From positions 1 through 46,961 of the forward strand of contig NZ_MUBJ01000026.1 of NCBI RefSeq assembly GCF_002127535.1: 46,961 nucleotides of DNA, written 5' to 3'. The notes under the pieces are model-generated. The model worked only from the letters and a program-made list of their open reading frames with translations, searched no databases and was not told the DNA's origin. Source of the DNA: Xenorhabdus vietnamensis (lineage in GTDB: Bacteria; Pseudomonadota; Gammaproteobacteria; Enterobacterales; Enterobacteriaceae). Made by a program: the position numbers and the translations under genes. Shown here piece after piece: positions 15,863-23,564 of this stretch (positions are counted from its first letter, which is position 1; each line of letters starts with the position of its first letter).

Positions 15863-17252
15863 AGTCTTCCTCATTCACTTTTAAGCCGAAATACGATGAC
15901 TCTTTGTCAGCCGCCAGCTTCTTACGGATATCCAGCCCGTCCACCGCCCCGACGTTGGCGTAGTTCACTGCCGTCTGGGAGTCTTTCAGTTCAATGTCGG
16001 CATATTCAGCCGCAGTCGGGCTGTCGAGAGGTCGCCATGAGATACTGATATCCACAATTGGCAGTCCTTCGCTGCGCAACAGAATGTCATAATGACGCTG
16101 TAGCAAATCTTCTAAATCATTGGCCTGAATGCTCTCCAGTTCTTCACGGTAGGCGGCTTCTTCATACTCGCCACTGGAATTAAAGCCTTTGGGCGTGGTA
16201 CCCAATAATTTAGTGGCAGGCACATTAGCCGCCGCGGCGACCAGTTGATATTGCGTCATAATGGTGGCGTCCAAATCGGCGAGCGACGTATCAAACTGCT
16301 GGACGGTATCTTCATTGCTCGTCATCTGAACACCGTAGTTATCGCGCATGGAAACAAAATACTCGATGTTTTCCGCGATCACTTTCTTGTCAGCGTTTTC
16401 CCCGTCCGCCATGCCAATGGTCAATAATCGCTTGGTCATCGCCAGTTGCGGGGCTTCATTGGCGGTACGCTCGGAGGCATAGACCCGTTCATACACCCGC
16501 TCGGGTACAGAAACGCCAAAATAGTTGTACATCGGCTTGAGCACATTCGGCACCGGGAACGGCACAAACTTCACCAGATGCGATTTGTGATAACGCCGTC
16601 CGCCTATCCGGTAATAGGTTGGCTCGTAGAAGTTCAGCGACGCCGGATCTTGCACATTATCGACGGTCAGTTCGGGTGTCACCCATTGTGGGTCGATTTG
16701 TTTGATGCCCTTATACGAACCCGGGGGAATGCCATCAGGATTGAACGGGTTTTCGTAGAATTCCTTCGGATTAGGCGTTTCCACCACAAACAACGCAATC
16801 CTGCCCCCGTACACACGCCCGAAATGCACCAGCTCTTTCATGGCATTGTTGATACGGTATTTCTTATCGCGCTTCTTGAGACGGTCGATAACGGCGCTAT
16901 CTTCACAGTCGATTTCATACCCCTGCCGGATAGCATCACGGGCGGGCATGTTACACGCCTTGTCCACCAGCCAGTGTTTGGCAATCACCGCACACAAATT
17001 GTTGCCGATAAACATCTGATTGGCGTACCACGCCGCTTGCGCTTCGGGAACACCGTAGACGCTCCCCGCTTTGAATTGAGGGACTGAGCCATCAATCGAA
17101 TCCATCGCCACGCCGGAAATGGCAGGTTGGGGTAAATCCAGCCCCTTAAAGCCGTTCTCTTTTGCCAGTGCCGGATACAAATCAGTCGAGAATGCCGAGC
17201 GTTGAACAGGGGGTGCTGTAGGTTTTCGTTTTGAAAACGGCCACATAAACAT
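15744..17252 (-). CDS. DUF1073 portal protein, 502 aa
   Basis: Portal ring subunit through which DNA is packaged. Recognisable stretches are YANQMFIGNNLCAVIAKHWL, then VDKACNMPARDAIRQGYEID, VHFGRVYGGRIALFVVE and VAAAANVPATKLLGTTPKGF with SSGEYE, the last being typical of the DUF1073 core. Start overlaps the large terminase stop as TAATG; a second ATG two codons later (17246) is better spaced from AGAGG. C-terminus is Gly/Thr rich. Intact and of normal length. Confidence 0.85.
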   Translation of the reverse strand: MFMWPFSKRKPTAPPVQRSAFSTDLYPALAKENGFKGLDLPQPAISGVAMDSIDGSVPQFKAGSVYGVPEAQAAWYANQMFIGNNLCAVIAKHWLVDKACNMPARDAIRQGYEIDCEDSAVIDRLKKRDKKYRINNAMKELVHFGRVYGGRIALFVVETPNPKEFYENPFNPDGIPPGSYKGIKQIDPQWVTPELTVDNVQDPASLNFYEPTYYRIGGRRYHKSHLVKFVPFPVPNVLKPMYNYFGVSVPERVYERVYASERTANEAPQLAMTKRLLTIGMADGENADKKVIAENIEYFVSMRDNYGVQMTSNEDTVQQFDTSLADLDATIMTQYQLVAAAANVPATKLLGTTPKGFNSSGEYEEAAYREELESIQANDLEDLLQRHYDILLRSEGLPIVDISISWRPLDSPTAAEYADIELKDSQTAVNYANVGAVDGLDIRKKLAADKESSYFGLKVNEEDYGEADPLASEAGTLGGTTTGGHEGQTAALLGGFNRPLSA

Positions 17253-18676
17253 TACCTCTTGGTTGTAAAGAAACTGCCTTTTTTCTGGTACAGGTCACGC
17301 AGTGCCTGTGTCATGGCATCCACCACGTCATCATGGGCACCGACAGGGAACGTAGTAATTTCACTCACGGTATCCGTGACCCACGGGGCAGTGTCTTTAT
17401 GGGGTAGCCAAATATTACCCGCCTCCCATTCTGCTGTGACTGCGTGGGCGCGGGCGGCCTTGCTTCCATCAGGTTCAATTGGAATTAATCCCGATACGGT
17501 ACTTTTGAGTGAATCAATTACCGCCGGGCCATTGGCTTTATCTTCCACCAGCTTACGGCGGCCTTGCGGAAATTTGTCCGCCAGCATCTTCACGGCTTTC
17601 AGGGTTTCGGTAAAACCCATGCGTTTGCGTATCTGATACAACAGATAGGCATTGGCCCCCTTTTTGCCCCAGACCTGACCGACCACGTAATCCGTGCCTT
17701 CACTGTCCTTAAAGGTCATATCCCAGCTATGGATAACCTTGTCGAATTTCTCAGGTAAGTCTTTCGGCAAATAGTAGTTGACCCAGTCTTCCTTGAAGAT
17801 AGTGCCACCCGATGGCTTCGGTGACTGTTGGTACATCGCCGACCAGAAGTAATCACCAAAAAGCGCTTTTTTCTCCAGCAAGGCATCAATAGGATGCAGT
17901 GCCGGTACCAGTGCCTCGCCATGCTCATTAATGGCAGGAAAGGCCAGTACCCGTGCCTTACCACTGGCTTCAATCACCTTGCCGGATAGATCATCTGTCG
18001 CCCAGCGAGTCGCCATGATGATTTCGCCACTGTTTTTTGATAATCGCGTTTTGAAGGTCGAAACGTACCAGTTCCAGATGCCACTTTTAGTTGCCGGACT
18101 CAGGGCTTCTTTCGCATTTTTGATCGGGTCGTCAATAATGCCCAAATCCACTTTCTTGCCGGTTAAGGGACCGCCGCCCCCCTGACTGATATAAACCCCT
18201 TTACGCCCGACGATTTCGAACGTTTCAGAGTTACGCTTGGCTTCAACCTCAATCGTTATCACCCGACGTGAATTCAGTGCCGAGCCGGGGAACAGTTCCT
18301 TATATTCCTCCCCCATCATGATGCGCTGCACATCGCGGTTCATTTCCGAGGCCAGATCCTTACCGTACGATAGCCCCGCCACACGCATATCGGGATACCG
18401 GCCAAAGAAGTACGCAGGCAAATAACGAGAAACGATATCTGACTTACCGTGCTGAGGCGGTGCACCCAATATCAGGATAGGACGCTGACCCGCCATCATA
18501 TCGAGCAGAAACGCATCCAGTGCCGCACAGACCTGTCGGGAAAAATCGGAAACAATGTAATCCGCGTTGATATAACGAATAAACGCATGGAGGTCGCTTC
18601 TTGCCTCCCGTCGTCTAAGCAGTTCCGCCGCGGCTGCTTCCACGCTTACCGGATATGATTGCTGCCAGTTCATCAT
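17252..18676 (-). CDS. terL: Terminase large subunit, 474 aa
   Basis: Packaging motor ATPase plus nuclease. The ATPase domain shows Walker [11 protein letters not shown] (about residue 76-85), Walker [10 protein letters not shown] (about residue 176) and a coupling-type [11 protein letters not shown]. The RNase H-like nuclease domain shows [17 protein letters not shown] with its first acidic residue, VEDKANG, and [14 protein letters not shown] with the last acidic pair. Start overlaps the small terminase gene by 62 bases; MMNWQQ leaves two possible ATGs. Intact. Confidence 0.92.
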   Translation of the reverse strand: MMNWQQSYPVSVEAAAAELLRRREARSDLHAFIRYINADYIVSDFSRQVCAALDAFLLDMMAGQRPILILGAPPQHGKSDIVSRYLPAYFFGRYPDMRVAGLSYGKDLASEMNRDVQRIMMGEEYKELFPGSALNSRRVITIEVEAKRNSETFEIVGRKGVYISQGGGGPLTGKKVDLGIIDDPIKNAKEALSPATKSGIWNWYVSTFKTRLSKNSGEIIMATRWATDDLSGKVIEASGKARVLAFPAINEHGEALVPALHPIDALLEKKALFGDYFWSAMYQQSPKPSGGTIFKEDWVNYYLPKDLPEKFDKVIHSWDMTFKDSEGTDYVVGQVWGKKGANAYLLYQIRKRMGFTETLKAVKMLADKFPQGRRKLVEDKANGPAVIDSLKSTVSGLIPIEPDGSKAARAHAVTAEWEAGNIWLPHKDTAPWVTDTVSEITTFPVGAHDDVVDAMTQALRDLYQKKGSFFTTKR

Positions 18677-19220
18677 CAGTCAGTTCCTCCGCCGTCATGT
18701 TAGCCACCTCGATTGGGCCGCCGTCTGCGCCGGTGTGTTCGTTCTTCACGTTGTCGCGGAATGCCTGCACGCTGACGTGTTTACCCAACAATTCGAGGTT
18801 CTTGACCTTGTCCGGCCATTTGATTTTTTTGAGAATGCCGACCATATCGCGTTCATCACCCCGGCCCTCGAACATCTCAGCCAAATTGAATCCACTGAGA
18901 TAACGGCGCCATGATTCCGGCCATTGGCTCAGCGGCTTGATGCTCAGGTCTTCTTCCAGAATATCAGCCACGTCCATCTGGTCGATTTCAACGAGGCGCA
19001 TGAGTACATAGTTGGCATCAATACCCAACTGTTTGTTGCGCGCCTGTTTCAGCTCATCGATCAGCGCAACAACATAGGGTTTTTGCATCAACTGATAGCC
19101 CAGTTCGCTGGCGCGTCGTGGACTATAACCGGCTCTAATTGCCGCCTGCGTTGCGTTTAAATCGACCAGATATTCACGACAAAACGTTTTTTGTTTTGTC
19201 GTCATTTTTTGTCTGGTCAT
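18615..19220 (-). CDS. terS: Terminase small subunit, 201 aa
   Basis: DNA-recognition subunit of the packaging terminase, Terminase_2 type. The N-terminal domain shows the family pattern [20 protein letters not shown] then [20 protein letters not shown], containing the DNA-binding helices. Residues 60-140 are helical and residues 150-201 probably contact the large subunit. It is the first gene of the virion operon, downstream of the terminator at 19236-19268. Intact. Confidence 0.9.
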   Translation of the reverse strand: MTRQKMTTKQKTFCREYLVDLNATQAAIRAGYSPRRASELGYQLMQKPYVVALIDELKQARNKQLGIDANYVLMRLVEIDQMDVADILEEDLSIKPLSQWPESWRRYLSGFNLAEMFEGRGDERDMVGILKKIKWPDKVKNLELLGKHVSVQAFRDNVKNEHTGADGGPIEVANMTAEELTDDELAAIISGKRGSSRGGTA

Positions 19221-19235
19221 TGGTATAGTTCCTTA

Positions 19236-19268
19236 AAAATAAAAAGCCCCTTAATTACTAGGGGCTTT
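19236..19268 (-). terminator. Terminator upstream of the small terminase gene
   Basis: AAAGCCCC, a 10-base loop, then GGGGCTTT, followed on the minus-strand transcript by a U-rich tract. It lies inside the late transcript between the lysis and virion genes, so full late expression needs readthrough, consistent with Q-type antitermination. Confidence 0.85.
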
Positions 19269-19325
19269 GACACTGTATTTTGATATATTCCTGTAACCCC
19301 AGAATCATTTGTTCTGAGGTGGCAA

Positions 19326-19553
19326 TCAGAATGTGGTTGGTTTAGCCACGGCACGAACCCAGCACATAATCCCTTTTTGTAGGTCAGTACGGCCTTCGAG
19401 CAACCAACGCATATCAACATCAGTATTGGGTTTTACAAGGTGCTCATAAAGCTGATCTATTTCCTCACCCAGTGCCTTAATCTTGTTCATACAATCAATT
19501 TCATCTTGGGTTAATTCACGGTAGCCCGTGATTTTACGGTGTTGGTTTTCCAT
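19326..19553 (-). CDS. Acb2/Tad1 hairpin-domain protein, candidate cyclic-nucleotide sponge, 75 aa
   Basis: A 75-residue protein starting MENQHRKITGYRELTQDEID (ATG at 19553, AGAGGAAAT upstream; an in-frame ATG 6 codons earlier has no ribosome binding site). Two amphipathic helices are followed by the hallmark ending RTDLQKGIMCWVRAVAKPTT. As I remember it, this pattern (LQ-G-M--VRA-A-P) defines the DUF7681 'Acb2/Tad1 hairpin' family. Acb2 is a phage protein that sequesters CBASS cyclic nucleotides, and Tad1 sequesters Thoeris cyclic ADP-ribose signals. Encoded downstream of the spanins in the lysis region. Function here is inferred from family resemblance. Confidence 0.7.
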   Translation of the reverse strand: MENQHRKITGYRELTQDEIDCMNKIKALGEEIDQLYEHLVKPNTDVDMRWLLEGRTDLQKGIMCWVRAVAKPTTF

Positions 19554-19586
19554 TATTTCCTCTGCATTCAATATTCGCCCAATCCC

Positions 19587-19850
19587 TCAGCCCGAGGAAC
19601 TGGGCTTCGAGTTCTTTTCGATTTCCCGTATCGCCCGTTTATCCAAATTGCATTGCTCAATGACTGTCAGTAACTGCTCATTCAATATGAGACTGTCACC
19701 CCATGTCATTGTGTCCGGTATCACCGGAGACAGACAGTCAGCGAGCAGATGCGCCGGAATGGGTATCGGTGGTACCGGAACGTATTCGGTTCGTGTGTTG
19801 CTGCAACCGGATAACAACCCCATCAGGCACAGTACGATTGGCACACTCAT
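19587..19850 (-). CDS. Rz1-like outer-membrane spanin lipoprotein, 87 aa
   Basis: Outer-membrane half of the spanin pair that fuses inner and outer membranes at lysis. Starting at ATG 19850 it reads MSVPIVLCLMGLLSGCSNTR, a signal peptide with lipobox LSGC, followed by a proline-rich segment (EYVPVPPIPIPAHLL) typical of Rz1. About 113 bases overlap the Rz gene in a different frame, the usual embedded arrangement. A longer in-frame reading to 19997 exists, but the signal peptide supports the later start. Intact. Confidence 0.85.
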   Translation of the reverse strand: MSVPIVLCLMGLLSGCSNTRTEYVPVPPIPIPAHLLADCLSPVIPDTMTWGDSLILNEQLLTVIEQCNLDKRAIREIEKNSKPSSSG

Positions 19851-20118
19851 GATTGACAACCACCGTTTTGATGGCGGCCTGCGTTTTCTCAGAATCCACG
19901 GCTGACTGCTGTCGGTTTTCGCTATTAATTCGTGAGATGTCATTGAATAACCTGATAGAGTGGTAGGCGTTGTCGGTAATGGCGACCTGTCTGTCATACA
20001 CTAGCTTTAACCTAGCGTATTCTTCGGCCTTGTCCTGATACTCACGGTAATAGAACCAGAGCAGGCCAGAGACAATCACCAAAGCTCCGAGGGTGAAATG
20101 CTGGCTGTTGAGTTTCAT
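19738..20118 (-). CDS. Rz-like inner-membrane spanin, 126 aa
   Basis: Starts MKLNSQHFTLGALVIVSGLL with one N-terminal transmembrane segment (about residues 8-24), then a charged helical periplasmic region (YREYQDKAEEYARLKLVYDR) expected to form a coiled coil. The C-terminus contacts Rz1. ATG overlaps the endolysin stop by 4 bases, and the 3' part overlaps the Rz1 frame. DUF2570-like i-spanin. Intact. Confidence 0.8.
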   Translation of the reverse strand: MKLNSQHFTLGALVIVSGLLWFYYREYQDKAEEYARLKLVYDRQVAITDNAYHSIRLFNDISRINSENRQQSAVDSEKTQAAIKTVVVNHECANRTVPDGVVIRLQQHTNRIRSGTTDTHSGASAR

Positions 20119-20519
20119 AGCATCTCAAATGCCCGTGTGAAAACATCATCGGAATAGGGCTGCTGGCCGTTCTCGTGCAGAATGATCGACTTAGCCAGCG
20201 CAATCAGCGTGGGTTTATCAATATCGAGCACGTGATGCGGGTTGACGTTCAGTGCCCCAGCAACCCCCTTGATGTAGATTGAGGTGTTGTTTTCCACATT
20301 TGGGGCCCAGCGGTCTATCATCCGGTACACCGTCTGGTAACCGTTTTTGTGGTAGTTGGACAGCAGCTTCATGAGTGCCCGAATGCCATACTCTGGTGAC
20401 TCGAACCGACAGAACCGAGGTTTTTTTACCCCCGTTTCAATTCCAATTTGACCTTGCCATTTATTCTTTGGGTTGTAATCGATATTGCCCGGATTGTGGT
20501 TATCAATGCCTCTGGCCAT
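20115..20519 (-). CDS. Phage endolysin-type protein (structural protein P5-like), 134 aa
   Basis: Opens MARGIDNHNPGNIDYNPKNK then WQGQ, followed by RFCRFESPEYGIRALMKLLS and a central RMIDRWAPNVENNTSIYIKG. Phage proteins with this N-N-PGNI...F-S-E-GIRAL pattern are annotated as lytic or 'structural P5-like' proteins and occur in lysis cassettes between holin and spanins, exactly as here. That supports a peptidoglycan hydrolase role, although I cannot assign the catalytic residue. No signal peptide, so it depends on the holin. Overlaps the holin stop by one base. Confidence 0.75.
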   Translation of the reverse strand: MARGIDNHNPGNIDYNPKNKWQGQIGIETGVKKPRFCRFESPEYGIRALMKLLSNYHKNGYQTVYRMIDRWAPNVENNTSIYIKGVAGALNVNPHHVLDIDKPTLIALAKSIILHENGQQPYSDDVFTRAFEML

Positions 20520-20839
20520 TATTTATCTCCCAACCGTTTATTGATGGCACGGATAGCAAACTCGCGTATCTTTTCAACGCCAATAAAGCCAACAGCACCG
20601 CCGAGTGCGGGTGAAACACTGCTTGGAATGCCAAATAGTTCTAGTCCACTGGAGAACCCCCACGACAGCGCCCCGCACAGTAGCGGTTCGACCCAGCGGT
20701 TCTTGCGTTCCACGCCGTCATAAATCAGGCGACCGTAACAAATGGCTATTGCCAAAACCGAGCCGGATATCTGCGGCCACGAGTTCTTCAGGCCGTTTAA
20801 TAGTTCAGCCCATAAATCAGGGTTTTCTTTCATCTTCAT
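20519..20839 (-). CDS. Holin, about 106 aa
   Basis: Small membrane protein with three likely transmembrane segments: ISGSVLAIAICYGRLIYDG, then EPLLCGALSWGFSSGLELFG and SPALGGAVGFIGVEKI. The pattern resembles the lambda-family phage holin group (holin_3_2). It releases the endolysin at lysis. I prefer ATG at 20839, just downstream of GGGGTGG, over the ATG at 20851. It is the first gene of the lysis cassette; downstream are endolysin, Rz and Rz1. Confidence 0.75.
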   Translation of the reverse strand: MKMKENPDLWAELLNGLKNSWPQISGSVLAIAICYGRLIYDGVERKNRWVEPLLCGALSWGFSSGLELFGIPSSVSPALGGAVGFIGVEKIREFAIRAINKRLGDK

Positions 20840-21000
20840 ATTCCACCCCATCTGAACAATGGGCGTCCGTGGGGTGAAATAGGTTCGCCCCTGTGAGTCG
20901 GTTAAAAGTAATGGGTTAATAGTTAAGATAAGCTGTTAGGTCAGCCAAATATTAATCAACCCATAGAGGGATGGCTGATTACCTCTGAAAAGGATAAGAA
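20840..21000. other. Intergenic region between holin and a plus-strand small gene
   Basis: About 160 bases separating divergent genes. It contains a GGTTCGCCCC-type inverted arrangement and AT-rich DNA with possible -10 elements, so it may hold promoters for the plus-strand gene at 21001 and for a local lysis transcript. No defined site can be assigned. Confidence 0.3.
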
Positions 21001-21219
21001 ATGTCACACTATTCAATATCGGGTATTCATGATTTGAGCTCTGCTTATACAGCCAACATGATACCAAATGTTATATATCAAGTTTCAGTTTATCTTCATG
21101 TTGATGGGCTTTCTATTATGATTCATATTGATGCTGCTAAACATGACTTAAGAAACATGACAATTAATCAAATAGCCGATTTAGCTTATGCAGAGTACAA
21201 AAAGAAATCATCTTGCTAG
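21001..21219 (+). CDS. Lone plus-strand small protein in the lysis region, 72 aa
   Basis: Opens MSHYSISGIHDLSSAYTANM with AAGGATAAG just before the ATG. It is soluble and beta-rich (IYQVSVYLHVDGLSIMIHID) with a helical C-terminus. It lies against the direction of every other gene here, between holin and Dam methylase, and its last 12 bases overlap the end of the coiled-coil gene on the other strand. Such lone, oppositely directed genes are often prophage-expressed morons. I do not recognise the family. Confidence 0.6.
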   Translation: MSHYSISGIHDLSSAYTANMIPNVIYQVSVYLHVDGLSIMIHIDAAKHDLRNMTINQIADLAYAEYKKKSSC

Positions 21220-21348
21220 CGTAAGTCTGATTTCATCAATCGCTATTTGATGAATGGCGTGATAGTGACTAACAGCTCCTTGCTGTTCAGTGAGCTGTTT
21301 TTCCAAAACTTCAATTTTTTTCTCTAACTCTTCAATACGCTTTTCCAT
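21208..21348 (-). CDS. Short coiled-coil protein, 46 aa
   Basis: ATG at 21348 (or 21351) after GAGGTGA encodes MEKRIEELEKKIEVLEKQLT, a near-perfect heptad coiled coil, then a 25-residue C-terminus ending RLTLAR. It resembles SlyX-type and phage short coiled-coil proteins only in that property. A good ribosome binding site and clean heptads support it as a real gene. It ends inside the 3' end of the convergent gene at 21001-21219. Confidence 0.6.
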   Translation of the reverse strand: MEKRIEELEKKIEVLEKQLTEQQGAVSHYHAIHQIAIDEIRLTLAR

Positions 21349-21378
21349 CATTCACCTCGCTAGTGAGTTAATAATTAA

Positions 21379-22086
21379 TCATGATTTCATCACAAATAAT
21401 GATTCAATTGATGTCGTTTTTGTTCCAGAAATACCGCTAGTAATTTCACGCGACCAGATGCAATCAAAATCATCCGGCGCGGTGTATTCGCTAACAAACA
21501 CCGTGCAGCGGTTCGATAATTCACGCACCCAATCCCAGAACTCAGCCGTATTAAATGCATCACGGTATTGCCGGGTGTTCGCATAGGGTGGGTCGCAGTA
21601 GACGACTGCACCATCCGGCATGTTCAGTTCTTTATAATCAGTGCACAACAATTGCACCCCATCCAGATTAATTATCTGTCGCTGGATATTGTTGATAGCC
21701 TCCAATTGGTAATCACGAACGCGCCCGGATTTGACCCGCCCGGCTCCCACATACCCATCGAACCACTTACCCGCGTAACTACAGTTAAACCCCACCCAGC
21801 CTGTTAGATGTGGGATTTCATCCTGGTTGTTCTTTACCGCGTAGTACTGCTCTCGCGATATTTGCCCCGGAGGTTGCCAGCCAGATAACAACGCTCTCCA
21901 CATTTCAATCAAATATTCGTGGCTGTCGGCAGCAATAATGGGGCCATTGTGTTTGGTATTAATGTAACTCACCATGTTCATACCACCTGCAAACGGCTCA
22001 ACATAAACCGTCTCTGTCGTCATGCGTTCCAGAATGAATGGCGCAACATATTTTGCGATACGGGATTTACTTCCCATGTATTTCAC
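21379..22086 (-). CDS. dam: Dam-type DNA adenine methyltransferase, about 235 aa
   Basis: D12-class adenine-N6 methylase. Motif I region MGSKSRIAKYVAPFI with VEPFAGG binds S-adenosylmethionine, and motif IV VVYCDPPYANTRQY holds the catalytic DPPY. I favour GTG at 22086 because GGAGGCGGAG precedes it; ATG at 22077 is an alternative. Probably methylates phage DNA, either for protection from restriction or to time replication and packaging. It is encoded beyond Q and three terminators, so it is probably expressed late. Intact. Confidence 0.88.
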   Translation of the reverse strand: MKYMGSKSRIAKYVAPFILERMTTETVYVEPFAGGMNMVSYINTKHNGPIIAADSHEYLIEMWRALLSGWQPPGQISREQYYAVKNNQDEIPHLTGWVGFNCSYAGKWFDGYVGAGRVKSGRVRDYQLEAINNIQRQIINLDGVQLLCTDYKELNMPDGAVVYCDPPYANTRQYRDAFNTAEFWDWVRELSNRCTVFVSEYTAPDDFDCIWSREITSGISGTKTTSIESLFVMKS

Positions 22087-22120
22087 TGCTCCGCCTCCCT
22101 CTCTGTTGGTGCAGCCAGAA

Positions 22121-22146
22121 AGCAAAAAGGCCGCCTGAGCGACCTT
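22121..22146 (-). terminator. Terminator upstream of dam
   Basis: Minus-strand transcript forms AAGGTCGC / GCGGCC with a short CAG-type loop, followed by a U5 run. Placed upstream of the dam start. Confidence 0.75.
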
Positions 22147-22324
22147 GTAGTTAATAGGGTGCCCTCAGAGTTGAGGGCGTAGATACGCAATATGCGTAGC
22201 TTGTAGCAGGTCTAGCCTGCCTGTTTTCAGATGTTAAATTGTGGTCCTGCCAATATGAGCGTTTGCGGTCGGCTGGAACATGTAAATCCGCAACGCACCC
22301 AACACTTTCTCGGTAGTTGGCGAC

Positions 22325-22358
22325 CAAAAACAAAAAAGGCCACACCGAAGTGTGACCT
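22325..22358 (-). terminator. Strong terminator with TTCG loop
   Basis: Minus strand reads AGGTCACAC TTCG GTGTGGCCT followed by T6GT5. Stable UUCG tetraloop and long U-tract make this a strong rho-independent terminator. Confidence 0.88.
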
Positions 22359-22680
22359 ATACTGTGTCATTTGCTGACCGCTCACCCCTGTTTGCGCCTC
22401 AATACACCCCCGTGTAGCAAGATTTTAACGTTTGTGAACGGTCAGCGAATGGCATAGATAATTGTCGAAAATAAAGCCCTATTTAACATAATGGATGTTA
22501 CCCGACCCATCGTTTTTCAACTCAGCTAAAAACACATGCCTAAGCTCTAAAAGTAGCAATCTTCCTACTCATATTAGCCATATTTTTGATATAACATTTT
22601 GTTAACAAATCGCCACTATTGGAGTTCAGGCAAATCACGATGCCTACGCTCTGTTTTCCCCAGTTTTCGATTTTCGCCCA

Positions 22681-22709
22681 AAAAGAAAGGCGCTCAATTT
22701 AGAGCACCT
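22681..22709 (-). terminator. Terminator just downstream of Q
   Basis: Minus strand reads AGGTGCTC, a 6-base loop, GAGCGCCT, then TTCTTTTT. It lies 65 bases past the Q stop codon. Confidence 0.85.
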
Positions 22710-22773
22710 TTTCTCAGGGTATAAAAAACCATTTTTAACACAATAGCATAGTTTTTGCGCTGCGCACTAGTTT

Positions 22774-23166
22774 TTAGCATCTGATTGTTTGTTTTTTAAC
22801 CGAATTATCCATATCTAATTGAATTCCCAGCATATCTAGGCAACCAGCGATAAAACTCTCTGCGACCTGCATTCTATGCCGTACCAGGCTCTCTGATACC
22901 TGCGAGTCGCGGGCTATTTCCCGTTTAGAACGCCCGTACATGTAATGTTGTTGGAGGTATTCCAGCTCCTCGCCCTGCCCTATCGCCTGCAATCGTGCTA
23001 CGCATAAATCGACGATCAGCCCGTCCTCGTCGCTGCATGTCAGCCGATTGTCACCGTTCGCTGGCAGTAGTCCACTAAAACCGGCAGCGATAGGTGACCA
23101 GCCAACAGACGTAGCATTGCTAGACCACCCACCCCATCGCACCAAAACTTGTTGAATATCACGCAT
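22774..23166 (-). CDS. Antitermination protein Q, 130 aa
   Basis: PF06530-type phage late antiterminator. It starts MRDIQQVLVRWGGWSSNATS, then VGWSPIAAGFSGLLPANG, both family hallmarks, and continues with EYLQQHYMYGRSKREIARDS, a helix-turn-helix-like region, followed by VRHRMQVAESFIAGCLDML. ATG at 23166 has AGGA about 9 bases upstream. Q would load RNA polymerase at the late promoter so that it passes the tandem terminators downstream and reads lysis and virion genes. Intact. Confidence 0.88.
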   Translation of the reverse strand: MRDIQQVLVRWGGWSSNATSVGWSPIAAGFSGLLPANGDNRLTCSDEDGLIVDLCVARLQAIGQGEELEYLQQHYMYGRSKREIARDSQVSESLVRHRMQVAESFIAGCLDMLGIQLDMDNSVKKQTIRC

Positions 23167-23297
23167 GGAATTTTGTCCTGTAGTTTCGTGTAGCACAAAA
23201 TTTTTTATTGGAAGCCGTCTCGCTTGCTTGCCGTTGTGCTCAATAACGCGCGAATGCTAATCACGTTGAGCCTCTTACTTCGCCTTTCTTGCCTTCG

Positions 23298-23561
23298 GGT
23301 TGCAGATAGGTTGCACGTAAATGTCTATCTGCAACCCCATCAAACCCGCATGTTTTCTGGTTAGTTGTGTTTTAGGTTGTAGGTTGCAGTTGTTTAAAAC
23401 ATATATATACGTGAGATATGTATATAGGTGTGTATTTATAGTTCTCTCGCGTATATATGTTATTTATATCTGCAACCTGCAACCTTTCGCACGTAACATT
23501 TTGTTTCATAATCATTTTAAAGGGTTGCAGTTCTCTTTTTATCTGCAACCTATCTGCAACC
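23298..23561. repeat. Cluster of nine GGTTGCA/TGCAACC heptamers (iteron-like)
   Basis: Within 264 bases the heptamer GGTTGCA occurs at 23298, 23309, 23382 and 23523, and its complement TGCAACC at 23330, 23471, 23478, 23544 and 23555. Several are extended as TATCTGCAACC. Between the left and right groups is a very AT-rich segment with alternating ATATATAC/GTATATA runs (about 23400-23470). Iterons beside an AT-rich segment next to a primase-helicase gene look like a replication origin. The alternative is binding sites for a regulator. No gene supported in this stretch. Confidence 0.7.
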
Positions 23562-23564
23562 TTT

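Larger units (their letters stand above)
22087..22773. other. Non-coding region between Q and dam, with tandem terminators
   Basis: About 690 bases with no convincing gene. A 64-codon frame at 22151-22345 is open on the minus strand but has no ribosome binding site and runs through a hairpin. The region carries three terminators on the minus strand (22121-22146, 22325-22358, 22681-22709) and another small hairpin (GCCCTCAGAGTTGAGGGC). The late promoter and the Q-utilisation site would be expected here. Confidence 0.6.

Noticed and set aside
22151-22345. 64-codon minus-strand frame between Q and dam
   Set aside because: Starts inside a terminator hairpin, has no ribosome binding site and no recognisable protein features.
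23298-23561. Heptamer cluster considered as a CRISPR or tRNA array
   Set aside because: Repeats are only 7-11 bases in both orientations with irregular spacing; no spacers of constant length and no tRNA cloverleaf.
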